Part shown: piece by piece, positions 20,660-29,660 of the stretch
Numbering within the stretch: the first letter of the stretch is position 1
Layout of the letters: the number at the start of each line of letters is the position of its first letter
Assembly: GCA_000333855.2 (NCBI GenBank)
Contig: CM007314.1
Location: 284,690-348,689, forward strand
DNA length: 64,000 nucleotides
Reading direction: 5' to 3'
Source: Endotrypanum monterogeii
Lineage: Eukaryota > Euglenozoa > Kinetoplastea > Trypanosomatida > Trypanosomatidae
Translations under genes and position numbers: made by a program
The notes under the pieces: model-generated
The model's database searches: none
Seen by the model: only the letters and a program-made list of their open reading frames with translations
What the model was told of the DNA's origin: nothing

Positions 20660-21200
20660 CATCTTCGACTTTCACCCCCACCCCGGACCCTCCCCACTGA
20701 CAGCTTTCAGCACATCCCCTGAACACAGAAAAACCCATTGAACCGATTCCTGCCACCTACTAAATCATCACAAGAAAAATAAGTCGTTTGTTTAGACACA
20801 GTACTTCCCATGCCATTCCTCTTCTTAACAGAAACCAACCTGGTGCTAGCTCCCTTGGAACCCGCGCGGCCTTCTGACCGCCGGGGGCCCCCCCCCCAGC
20901 CGCAACCCGCCGGAAGCACCAGAAAACCGACCAGAAGAAAAAAAAAAGAACCGCGTCGCAAGTCAATACGCACTCTTTCTGACCTGACCTTTTGATCCCC
21001 GAACCACAGCCATCAGCGACACAGGGCCAACCCAATGACCCCCCCCCAACCCCCCACAGCACAAGCCGAACCCGCGGACCACCAACCCCCACCCAAAAAC
21101 AAGACAGACGAGGCCGAGACCCAATCCCAAACAAAGAACCGGACGAGAGGCGCAAAGACACCACACAAACCCACCAACCAACCAGTACTGGCATGTAAAA
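20660..21200 (-). promoter_or_regulatory. GT-rich block, G-rich on the minus strand (leftward)
   Basis: On the plus strand this stretch is C/A-rich with C runs at 20671-20697, 20888-20899, 21039-21047, 21050-21055 and 21085-21094. Read leftward it is G/T-rich, and 21039-21094 gives four or more G runs that could fold as a quadruplex on the RNA-like strand. It lies 0.6 kb upstream of CDC16. GT-rich sequence has been reported to drive directional Pol II transcription in Trypanosoma brucei; assigning that role here is inference. Confidence 0.5.
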
Positions 21201-22679
21201 GTTCCGACCTCTTGACCCAGACTAGTCAAAACGACATCAAGCACCCACAGACGATTCACCGCCCCACACTGGGAGAAAAACAGATGACGGAACAGAAAAT
21301 AGACCGAACCCACGTTGATTTTGACCCCTATGGTGGCACTAGTGATGGAAAATCGAATCGACATAGACACACCAAGACTGCGCAAACGGGCGAGCGTAGC
21401 ACAAAAAAAATCACCCATCCACCCGATAAGTGGAAGTTATACGATTTAACGTAGGAAAAGTCAGCATCCAGAAATAGTTTACTAAGCTTTAGACATCGAT
21501 TTAATCTACAACAAAGTCTGCAATAAAGCGAATGGGTTATTGTGGCATGTGCTTTCCCAGGGGCTGGGCAACCCCGGTGTTTTGGGGTGGCCGGCCGACG
21601 TTCTGATAAGGTCATATATCACTTGAAATGCCTTTAAATGTGTGAAAAGTATCTTAAAATAGGAGTTTTTTGGCCAGAATAGTTTTCACTACTCCTGTAG
21701 TTTCTGGTTGAAATGAAATATGGTCTGTGAAATTTCTGGAGACACTTTCCATCAAAAAGTTTCTGAAAGCTACCGCCTTTCTTCGAAAATGGCGTTGACC
21801 CTATTAAAAAGATAATTTAAAAAAAAAACTAGCCATTGACTATTTCCTATTCGGTTCAGTTTTAGAATATAATTCCCATTGCCCCCTGGCCTGGCATAAA
21901 GTGATCACACCAGGTGTTTGTTTGATAGTCTGAAAGCCAAAATGCCAACTAGTCACCCCCCACCCACCTCATACCGGGTATCGTCTCCTACGATTTTTCA
22001 CATAGAAACAGTAGTAAGCATTTGTGCTTCGAACAATTTCCTTCCCACCTGACGTGTGATATGGCCGGGGGCGGGGGAAAGTTTTGAGTTTTTTTTCTTG
22101 CGAATCAATTTCTCAAGATGTGTGTCTTTAGAAACAAAGACGTAATTCAGACCTTGTTTCTTCTTCTTTGTTTTTCTCTGCTCCCACTCTCATCGAGCCG
22201 ACTGGGAATCTTTTTTCTCTCCTTTGGAATGTGGAATTTTCAACTCTTTAAAATATCAGCTATTCAAAATTTTTACTCATATGTTTCCCCGGCAAACTGC
22301 TTTAGTGATTCTCGGGGAGATTGCCCCAAAGACTTTCTGTTAATTAGCACTTCTTTTCCGGAGAACAATGAGACAACTTTGTTGTACCACATTACATACA
22401 ATGACATATTCGTACGCCTCGGGAAGAAATATCAAATTTAGCAGTTGATGTTAGCTCTTTATTTTCGAATATTCTTTTCACGGAGCGTGATGGAAAAAAA
22501 AAATCATAGTTTTGTGCTCTGCTTTGTTCAACGCCTTCAGGTAATCTTCCTTAGGATTTTTCAAAAATCCATTGTAGTTCTTGTGCTTTTCTCGAAATGG
22601 CGCACGCACCTATCCGACATGGGCTTTGGGAACATTTCGTGGAGCGATCTAGGTGCAGTGGTTCCCTGGTCTTCTTGCG

Positions 22680-22880
22680 TCGCACAAAACCGGGGGGCAC
22701 AACGGCGCGCACACAGCGCCGGACGCGGCAAAGGCACCCCAAATCATAAACGAAACTGGCCGCCCTCTTCCGCAGGGACCGCCCACAGAGAACCGCAACG
22801 CCCCCCCCTCCCCCCGATAGCCCCGCCAAAGCGGAGGAATGCCGAGGAACCGCCAAGGAACGATCAACCGAAAAGGAAGA
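22680..22880 (-). promoter_or_regulatory. Second minus-strand G-rich block
   Basis: C runs on the plus strand at 22800-22808 and 22810-22815, followed by CCCC and more, give adjacent G runs on the minus strand. It is the inner leftward block, next to the AT-rich core. Confidence 0.4.
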
Positions 22881-23479
22881 AAACAACGCGCACACATTTT
22901 CCCACAATATCCGGTGGCTAGCAACTCTGTCGTTTAGGGATTCGAAACACCAGTGAAGGGTCCATTAAGAACCCCATCAGCGGATATGAATGTTGGGGTG
23001 GGGCTCGTTTCCTGTCGGCTATTTGCCCGCACGCATACGGAGGGAAGCAAAGAATCACCTTTCGCAGGCAGCTAAACTTTCGCAGAAACTTGGGGTAGTG
23101 TCCTTGAATAATTTAGAGGTACCAACCGGCGATCCAAATATTTTCGTCGCCCGTCAGCAGTTTCACAACATCGTGTAGATGTTATAGGAATAGTCACTTA
23201 CACAGTGATGGGGTAAGGTGCGCGACTGGGATTCTTTCCTCACTCCTTCCCGCCCTCACGGCCGTCGTTTTTGTTCCTCTGTTGGGGTTTTCGGCTTCAC
23301 ATGTCACAAGTTGCGCGCGGAACTTCTGAAGAAATTCTTGAAGCAACACTGTTTCCGCTGAATATGCGAAATAAAATGGCGTTGATATCCTGGAATATTT
23401 TCTTTCAGCAAGACCAAGGCATCCAGTGGTAGGGGCTATTGCAAAAATTGCCCCTCCGGGTTTCAGGTGGCGCGGGGAA

Positions 23480-23680
23480 ATTAGATAACTGTTCCTTGGC
23501 CTCGGTGGCGCCGCGGTGGGGCGGGGTCGGCGTGTGGGCGGCTTCGTTTGGGATTGCCGTCTGTCTGGGTGTTGCCTTGGGCCGTGTGATGTGTTGGGGG
23601 TTGTGTTTTTTTTTTGGGGGGGGGTTCGGGTCTGGTTCTTTGGGTGTTTGCCGGTGGAAACTTGGGGCCGGCCCCGTTTC
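23480..23680 (+). promoter_or_regulatory. Plus-strand GT-rich block
   Basis: G+T-dominated with a T10 run followed by a G9-10 run (about 23603-23622) and many GGG steps. It marks the change from leftward to rightward G-rich strand. A short opposite-facing C-rich stretch (23865-23945) interrupts before the main right block. Confidence 0.4.
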
Positions 23681-24099
23681 TTTTTGTCCCCAAAGGGCAT
23701 TCCACCACTTTTCAAAAAAAAACACTTCGCTACAGATTTTCAAAGATCAACTTTGGTAGGTATTTTGATTTGTCTCTTTTGATGGGCGTTTATGCAACGG
23801 TAAAGGGCTAGGTAGCCAGCCCAACGCTAGGAAAATCATTCGGCCCCTGGAAAGAGAAACGGCAACCGGGCCCCAAACCCGGAAATCCCCCCCCCCCCCA
23901 GACAGACAAAAGCGCCCCCCCCACTGGAACGAATAAAGCCCGCCCCAAAAGGCATCCCAACAGCACAGGGGCGCGCCGCCGAGCGGATTTCAGGAAAGAC
24001 CATGCCACACATTTTTTTTTGCCACCAGGAGACTTTTTTCTCATACCAGCGGGGCGAAATCCAAACCTCTAATTTGGGCCGAACTTGGTGGCCCAGAAA

Positions 24100-24850
24100 C
24101 TGCGACGGCGGGGCTTTCTCTTGCGTTCCTAGGTGTGAACTCAATGCCGGCAGTCTCCGCGTCCTGTTTGGCGCTTGTGCTGGGGTTGTTGGGGCGCCCG
24201 GTGTGCGGAACAACGCCAGCGATATCCCCAAGTTGGTGGTATCAGGTGGGGGTGGGGGATTCGGTTGGTGCGGGTTTTTTGGGGTGAAAATGGGGGTGTG
24301 TTTGGGGGGTGGGTGAGCCTGCGCCGCGTGTTTTGCGCCTGTCCAAGCACAAGGGTCGTCGTGTTGTTCCTTGTTCCATGTGGGCCGCGGTATGTTCTCC
24401 TTTGGGCGGGTGGTGGTGGCCGGCAAACGCCTTTTTGCGTGGTGGGAATGCCGTGTTTCGTTTGATATATCTGAAGGGAATTTTTTTTTTGTTATGTTTT
24501 TCCAGGTGTGCGCCGGGCGGGTCTCGTCCCGGTTGTTCGGTTGGTGGTGGGCTTGGGTGTGGCTTGGTTTGTTCTCGGTTTGTTGCCGGTATGGGGCGGG
24601 GCCGCGCTCCCTGAAAGGGGCTCTGTGTTTGGATGCGGGGGGTGTACGTGTTCCCGTCTTCTTTTATGTGTGCAGTGATGGGGTTCCTAGCTGGATGTTT
24701 CTTTTTCGTGCCAAGGATTAGATCACAATGTTTGGTAAGTTTTTGGGTGGTTTAAAACGTTTGTGGCTCCTTTACATACGCGGCGTTTTTGCACGCAGGC
24801 GTGGGGTGGGCGCTGGTGGGGTAGGGGGGGGGTGGCGCCTTTGACGTTGT
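24100..24850 (+). promoter_or_regulatory. Main rightward GT-rich block with quadruplex-type G runs
   Basis: Very G/T-rich on the plus strand. The runs at 24247-24314 and at 24802-24834 each contain at least four tracts of three or more G with short loops. It lies 0.4-1.1 kb upstream of the first plus-strand gene. The arrangement mirrors the leftward block at 20660-21200. Confidence 0.5.
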
Positions 24851-25148
24851 GCAGGGCGAAGGGTCCACCCTCGAGTATTTTTCTTGGGGTATGTTTTGGT
24901 TTTCCAACCATTTCGATAACTGCCTAGGACTTCTCAGATGTGTCACTGTAGGTGTTGTTTGCAAAAAAACACTTGGTAAGTTTTTGTACCTAAGTAGTAA
25001 TGTTTGAATTCCTGGCCTAGATGGATGTTGGGCTGTGAACCCCGATTATTTTGAGGTAATCTTGATGTCTGCGGTTGTGGCGTATGCTTGCTGGTTTTGT
25101 AGGAATCACTTCTATGCGAACGGGTGAAAGCCAGCCAACTTTGAGCCT

Positions 25149-25192
25149 TCTTGTCTAATTTTTTTCTTGCACTCCTTTAATTGCATCCGTAG
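25149..25192 (+). promoter_or_regulatory. Polypyrimidine tract and AG acceptor for the first right-array gene
   Basis: A T/C-rich run (CTAATTTTTTTCTTGCACTC core) ends at AG 25191-25192, 20 bases before the ATG at 25213; one other ATG in between (25203) is out of frame. Pattern-based. Confidence 0.5.
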
Positions 25193-25212
25193 CCCTCACC
25201 AAATGCGTTTCC

Positions 25213-26049
25213 ATGATGCGGCGATTCATCACATTACCATATTTTTGGATTTCACGCAACATCGTTGTAGGGCCATCTACCACAATTCCAAGTGCAGCTT
25301 CAATACCTCGGTTTGGAAGGAGATGGAAACGTCTTCAGAATAGCAAGCCGATGCAGGTATTTGATCCCGCGAACGACGAGGATGCAAAAAACATTTGTTT
25401 TGAGCGCTATGGATTCGTGCAGAAGCCACTTTTCATGGAAACGTGGCAGGAGTTTCTTCGTGAGTTGCAGCGGGTGGAGCTAGGGTGGAGCTTGGCGCCG
25501 ACCGCTGGGGGCGCCCTCCAATTGAAGATTCATGATCATCTCGAGCCCGGTGATGGGCTCCTGTGCGAATTAAAAGGTGCAGCTAATCGTTCAACGCCGT
25601 TGGCAGATTTCTTCGAAGCTTGCGGCTCCGTTTCTCAAGGATCCGTCTCGAAAAGCGAGATACAGTTCTTCGATGGAGACAATTGCTCTGTTTTGCTCAT
25701 CGAGAGCAAAAAGCGTCTAGGTGAGATTACATTCAAAGATGATCCCCCTATATTGCCTCTTTTGTGTCAGTTCAACTGTCGTGGGACTTCAGTGTCTCTT
25801 TCTGTACTGGACAAAAAAACATCGGTTCGTACACCGCTCTTTTCCGACATTTCTATTCAAACACTTAACTACGCGTTTATGACGTCTTTACCATTGTTTC
25901 TAAAGCGAACCGACTTGGGCATTCGAAACGCTGATTTCGTGACCAAAGATCAAATGCGCCATTTTCGTTACGCGTGGTGTTTTCTTCGAAAAGAATCCTG
26001 GATGACCCCGGTGGAGATGGGAGAATTGGATTCTTTGCTTCCTTCTTAG
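25213..26049 (+). CDS. Probable mitochondrial protein, possibly MAM33/p32 family
   Basis: The product is 278 residues. MMRRFITLPYFWISRNIVVG is a good mitochondrial presequence (Arg-rich, no acidic residue). The central part has alternating strands (LLCELKGA, EIQFFDG, SVLLIESK, LLCQFNCRGTSVSLSVLD), and the C-terminus has two helices (ISIQTLNYAFMTSLPLFLKR and QMRHFRYAWCFLRKE) separated by a short loop. That layout resembles the MAM33/p32 family, whose kinetoplastid member p22 supports mitochondrial RNA editing. Similarity is by pattern only, with no diagnostic motif, so the family call is tentative. It is the first gene of the right array. Confidence 0.6.
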   Translation: MMRRFITLPYFWISRNIVVGPSTTIPSAASIPRFGRRWKRLQNSKPMQVFDPANDEDAKNICFERYGFVQKPLFMETWQEFLRELQRVELGWSLAPTAGGALQLKIHDHLEPGDGLLCELKGAANRSTPLADFFEACGSVSQGSVSKSEIQFFDGDNCSVLLIESKKRLGEITFKDDPPILPLLCQFNCRGTSVSLSVLDKKTSVRTPLFSDISIQTLNYAFMTSLPLFLKRTDLGIRNADFVTKDQMRHFRYAWCFLRKESWMTPVEMGELDSLLPS

Positions 26050-26416
26050 TGTCTACCCTTTGTCATGACAAATAGCTTCACTCTGAGCAATGTCCGAACA
26101 CAAAAGCTGAGAAACATTTTGATTTCGATCAACAAGTGAAGCTACAGCGCCTCTGTTAAATGGGGTGAAGGACGGCTCCTTGCTGAATTCTTCTGGGATC
26201 ATCTTTGACTATGGTGAGCAAAGTGGTCCTACAAAAAGGGGAAAAAAGTCTCCACCAAGTGCACAAGTGGAAAGATAATGAATCTCACTACAAGTCACAT
26301 TCATACAGCCTGTCTACCTCTATTTTACTGCTCTCAGTCTTAACGAAAGCTGCTAGGACTATTCCGTTACTCCAGACGACGTGATCAAACAAACAACAAG
26401 AAGCCACTAATCTAAA
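26050..26416. other. Intergenic region with splice tract for GrpE
   Basis: A pyrimidine run (about 26309-26337, ending CTCTCAG with AG at 26336-26337) is a plausible trans-splice acceptor for the GrpE gene. Nothing else seen. Confidence 0.6.
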
Positions 26417-27076
26417 ATGAGGGCCTTATCGCTACGAACAGGACTTGTCGCCCGTGCTTCCGCGGTGGCGTCTGCTAGCCAGCGCTGGTGCTCTGCTGGG
26501 ACAAAGCCTGAGACGCCATCTGCTGAGGAGAAGGAGACACAAAAGTCCGGCGCTGAGGAGGTGGTGTCTACCGCGGCTGTGAAACAGCTTGAAAAAGAGC
26601 TTGATGCGTCGAAGACTAAGGTCGAGGAGCTCAAAAAGGAGATTATGTACCGCGCAGCCGATGCCGAAAACGCTCGCCGAATCGGTCGTGAAGATGTTGA
26701 TAAGGCGAAAATGTACGGTATCACTTCTTTCGGTAAGGATATGCTGGAGGTTGCAGATACGCTGGAGAAAGGCGTCGAAGCCTTTGCTGCCTTTCCTGAT
26801 AATGAGCTGAATGAAAATAAGAAGCTCAGTTCAATTTACACGGGTGTCAAGCTCTCACACAAGGTTCTTCTCAAGAATCTAAGCAAGCACGGCATTGAGA
26901 AGATGGGTGTCACAGTAGGTACAAAGTTTGACCCCAACCTTCATGATGCTCTTGTGAGCACTTCACCCACAGAGGAATCGCCAGCCGACACAATCTCGAA
27001 TGTTTTGAAGGACGGCTACACTCTCAAAGGCCGTGTTCTTCGGGCAGCTCAGGTTGGTGTTTCCCAAAATCAGTGA
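26417..27076 (+). CDS. Mge1: Mitochondrial GrpE nucleotide-exchange factor (Mge1)
   Basis: The 219-residue protein begins with a presequence (MRALSLRTGLVARAS), then a Glu/Lys-rich coiled coil (about 55-85) leading into the GrpE dimer helix, with EIMYRAADAENARRIGREDVDKAKMYG. The hallmark FGKDMLEVADTLEKG and the C-terminal head with GVTVGTKFDPNLHDALV, VLKDGYTLKGRVLRAAQVGVSQ complete the family pattern. GrpE releases ADP from mitochondrial Hsp70 during import, folding and kinetoplast maintenance. A diverged second copy follows at 27928. Confidence 0.96.
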   Translation: MRALSLRTGLVARASAVASASQRWCSAGTKPETPSAEEKETQKSGAEEVVSTAAVKQLEKELDASKTKVEELKKEIMYRAADAENARRIGREDVDKAKMYGITSFGKDMLEVADTLEKGVEAFAAFPDNELNENKKLSSIYTGVKLSHKVLLKNLSKHGIEKMGVTVGTKFDPNLHDALVSTSPTEESPADTISNVLKDGYTLKGRVLRAAQVGVSQNQ

Positions 27077-27927
27077 GATGAAGCAAATCATTGATGTGTG
27101 CGGCTAACTTTCATGATCATTACTTTTCCTAGGCTTTTTTTTCACTTCTCAAAACGTTTTCTCAGTATTTGTGAAGGGTGTACGATGCCTCTATCCTCAA
27201 GCGGCTAATGGTCTAGGTTAAGTTCTCGCTTCTTGATAGAGAGGTATTGAAAAAGTTATTGACATATATATATATATATATATACGTATATTTATATTGG
27301 TGCTAGTGCTCTAATGAGCCGAGAAGAAACGGTGGTGCGGACAAGGCCAAGACCCTTTTCCCTCAAGTGCCGTTGTGCCACTCATGCGCATTAGCGTTTG
27401 AGTGAGACGGTTAGTGAGTTGCGAGAAAAAAAAATGGGATGGGAGAGAAACTTTTCAGCCATTAATACGCTATTACTGCCTCTCACCTACCAAACATCGA
27501 GGAAACAGCTCAACCATTGCTTGACTGGAGAGCTTGTGGATTCTTTTTTTATTAAGCCCGATTCTGTTGCTAGTCACATTATTTATTGGTAGTTGTTCTA
27601 ATTTTTTTTCTATCTCAAGAATAGACACTCATCCATGAGCAACTACAGAAACAGAGGGAGGTTATTGATAGGTGAAAACCATATTCTAAACGAGCGCATG
27701 TGATTAAAAAGAAACAGCGGCATGAAAAGCGACGTGACTATCTGTCTTGGCTTTTTTTTTCCTGCGTATTCATGATATTAGGAAATTTTATCCACAAGCT
27801 AAGGTTTGTTGACACCCAGTGCACCTTGGTTTTCTACTCGCTTGCAACCATTAGCCTTTTTCACTTTATCTCGGAACTTATTCTCCTTGTTTTCTCTCCA
27901 GTACACGTTCAACACTCTGAGAGGACA
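27077..27927. other. Intergenic region between the two GrpE genes
   Basis: It contains (AT)n at 27263-27284 and a pyrimidine tract ending TTTTCTCTCCAG with AG at 27900-27901, the likely acceptor for the second GrpE gene. The first ATG after it is 27928. The open frame extending back to 27700 is therefore not expected to be translated. Confidence 0.65.
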
Positions 27928-28545
27928 ATGTACCGACGGCTTGGCGTGCATATGACGCCTATGCTTTTTTCACAATTTTTTTCACAAAGGAAATGTCATA
28001 CACAAAATGATACACCCGCCTTGTCTGTTGCGGAGCTCAAGAGTAGGTACGACTTCTTGAAATCCCAACTTTCCGAAAGCGAAAAGCAGATTCAGCAACT
28101 TCAATCAGAAAATATGTACACTGCTGCTTCGTGTGAAAATATTCGCAAAGATAGTCAGGAAAAAGCAAAACAGGCAGAAAGTGATGTAGTTAGGTCTTTC
28201 GCATGTGATATGCTGGCTGTTTGCGATGCTCTGCAAGTTGTGACAAAGAAGGTAGCGGATTACACCCAAAGCAACCCTTCCATACCCCCAAGTGAGTGTG
28301 CACTCCTCACCGGTGTGACGCTAACCGAGGAAGTAGCACTAAAGGTTCTGAAGCGGTATGGGGTAACTCGAGTAAAGGATGAGGTTGGAACTCCATTCAA
28401 CCAGGAAACGCAAGAGAAGCTTTTCACTGTTCCATCTACCCCTTCTCTTCGAGAGGGCAGTGTCGCTGAGATTGTAAAAAACGGCTATGTAATGAACGGC
28501 ACACTTTTGCGTCGTGCGGAGATTGGGTTGAGCGAGGATTCTTAA
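27928..28545 (+). CDS. Second, divergent GrpE-like protein
   Basis: The product is 205 residues from ATG 27928 (MYRRLGVHMTPMLFSQFFSQ, a presequence). GrpE features in order: a coiled-coil (LKSRYDFLKSQLSESEKQIQQ), ENMYTAASCENIRKDSQEKAKQ, the core SFACDMLAVCDALQVV (family FAxDLLxVxDNLERA), and the beta head with GVTRVKDEVGTPFNQETQEKLF and IVKNGYVMNGTLLRRAEIGL. It is the neighbour and clear paralogue of the GrpE gene at 26417, sharing order of motifs but little exact sequence. It may serve a specialised mtHsp70 or a particular life stage; that is inference. Confidence 0.92.
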   Translation: MYRRLGVHMTPMLFSQFFSQRKCHTQNDTPALSVAELKSRYDFLKSQLSESEKQIQQLQSENMYTAASCENIRKDSQEKAKQAESDVVRSFACDMLAVCDALQVVTKKVADYTQSNPSIPPSECALLTGVTLTEEVALKVLKRYGVTRVKDEVGTPFNQETQEKLFTVPSTPSLREGSVAEIVKNGYVMNGTLLRRAEIGLSEDS

Positions 28546-28847
28546 GGTGTATTGTGCATTGCGGAACAGGAGAACTGCTTTCTCTTACAGATAAAGATTT
28601 TTATTTCAATCGCTAGTCATCATCTTCTACTATTCACAAACAAGAGAGCGAAAATTAGCGTTTTTGGCTGTCCCTGATTCTTCGCACATCTGACTGTTGC
28701 CTTCGGCAGTGGCTCCTCATGGTAAACACTCATTTTTTCTTGCTTTTGAGGCACACTCTTCTCGTTTCTTTCCCTCCCTTCCTCTATCATTGGTACGTTA
28801 AAAAGGTGACCACTAAGCTGAAGGGTGTGACGCCATAGCCATTGAGG
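28546..28847. other. Intergenic region, about 0.3 kb
   Basis: A long pyrimidine tract (about 28755-28790, TTTCTTTCCCTCCCTTCCTC) lies upstream of the next ATG at 28848, a likely splice region. No gene. Confidence 0.6.
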
Positions 28848-29363
28848 ATGCTTCGCCGTTGTACATCTGCTGTCGTGCCTTCAGGCCATATTCTCTACCC
28901 AACCGCAGCAGTGGCTGGGGTACAGAAGCGCTTCTTGAAGATTGCCAAGTCGACTTTCGGTTTCTACCTAGCGCGGAGGGGACAGCGCAAGTTCCCGTTC
29001 CACCGTAGGCCCCATATCAAGAACACTCACGCAATGAACCTGAATGCGCCTTACTTTTGGAGTTATATGACCGCGAAGAGCCAGTCTTTTTTTCTTCCCG
29101 AGGAGAATTACATAACCGGCGATTGGACAGGAAAGTTTTTCGTCTCAAAGCGGCAAGTGTACACTCTTCAACATGCCACTAGTGGAGGAAAGGTTCGCGT
29201 CAAGTCATTTCCATCTGTTTTTGAGTTGAATAGTCCTTCTCGATGGAATGTGGGTAAGGAAATCAACACATTGACGAAGCCGCGCATGGACCTTATCGAC
29301 GATCAGATGCTCACGAAAAAGCAGCGTTTAGATTATGTGAAAGCAGGTTTTCTGCCCAAATAA
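28848..29363 (+). CDS. Small basic mitochondrial protein, unrecognised
   Basis: The 171-residue product starts at ATG 28848 (MLRRCTSAVVPSGHIL), a mitochondrial presequence. The mature part is basic and aromatic: GFYLARRGQRKFPFHRRPHIKNTH, then FWSYMTAKSQSFFLPEENYITGDWTGKFFV, and a C-terminus KQRLDYVKAGFLPK. I know no named family for it. Size, charge and presequence suggest a kinetoplastid mitochondrial ribosome component or a similar RNA-associated factor; this is inference. It lies between a GrpE gene and an OB-fold gene in the right array. Confidence 0.65.
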   Translation: MLRRCTSAVVPSGHILYPTAAVAGVQKRFLKIAKSTFGFYLARRGQRKFPFHRRPHIKNTHAMNLNAPYFWSYMTAKSQSFFLPEENYITGDWTGKFFVSKRQVYTLQHATSGGKVRVKSFPSVFELNSPSRWNVGKEINTLTKPRMDLIDDQMLTKKQRLDYVKAGFLPK

Positions 29364-29582
29364 AGCGATCTGAGTTCACAAACAACACTCACCTAAAGAA
29401 AAAAAAATGCCAAAGGTGGTACTGCAGCTCCGCTGCCGCCTTCATCTCGTTGAGTCGAAGTTCAAGACCCCAGCCAATCACACAGAGTGTAATGTTGACT
29501 TCTTTGTCGCTTCTCCACTCATGCGTTATCAGAGTTTCAACTCTCGCTATTGGGGAGTCATGATAACAAAGTCGATGCTTAC

Positions 29583-29623
29583 TTCCCTCTCGATTCTTCT
29601 TTCTTCTCATCCCTCTTTTCAAG
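29583..29623 (+). promoter_or_regulatory. Polypyrimidine tract and AG acceptor deciding the start of the OB-fold gene
   Basis: A long T/C run (29583-29620) is followed by AAG with AG at 29622-29623. The first ATG after it is 29661. An upstream in-frame ATG at 29550 lies before the acceptor and should be removed by trans-splicing. Confidence 0.55.
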
Positions 29624-29660
29624 TAAACCAGCGTCTGAGCGAAACCCGCGTTACGCGAAA

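Larger units (their letters stand above)
20072..25212. other. Divergent strand-switch region (probable Pol II transcription start region)
   Basis: Five kilobases between oppositely directed gene arrays without a convincing gene. The composition is unlike anything else in the window: blocks of G+T-rich sequence with long G runs, facing left on the left side (20.66-21.2, 22.68-22.88 kb) and right on the right side (23.48-23.68, 24.1-24.85 kb), plus an AT-rich core. Divergent switch regions are the usual polycistronic start sites in trypanosomatids. I looked for tRNA B-box-like motifs and for a spliced-leader RNA gene and found none. Confidence 0.85.

Noticed and set aside
20465..20662. A 65-codon minus-strand open frame in the strand-switch region, with protein-like composition.
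   Set aside because: No family resemblance, no conserved motif, and it lies in a low-coding-potential region. It might be a relic, but nothing supports it beyond being open.
22118..22441. A 107-codon plus-strand frame with a hydrophobic N-terminus.
   Set aside because: AT-rich core of the switch region; the hydrophobicity follows from T-rich sequence. No motif.
22915..22960. A TTCGAAA sequence resembling a tRNA T-loop in the strand-switch region.
   Set aside because: The bases on either side cannot form the T stem and no A-box or acceptor stem is present.
21780..23390. ATGGCG words with a similar left context at about 800-base spacing (21786, 22598, 23374).
   Set aside because: Only 9-13 bases are shared; the surrounding sequence does not align, so periodic units are not supported.
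23194..23715. Long basic, Pro-rich minus-strand frame of 173 codons.
   Set aside because: Mirror of the GT-rich block; Pro/Arg content reflects C-rich DNA, not a protein.
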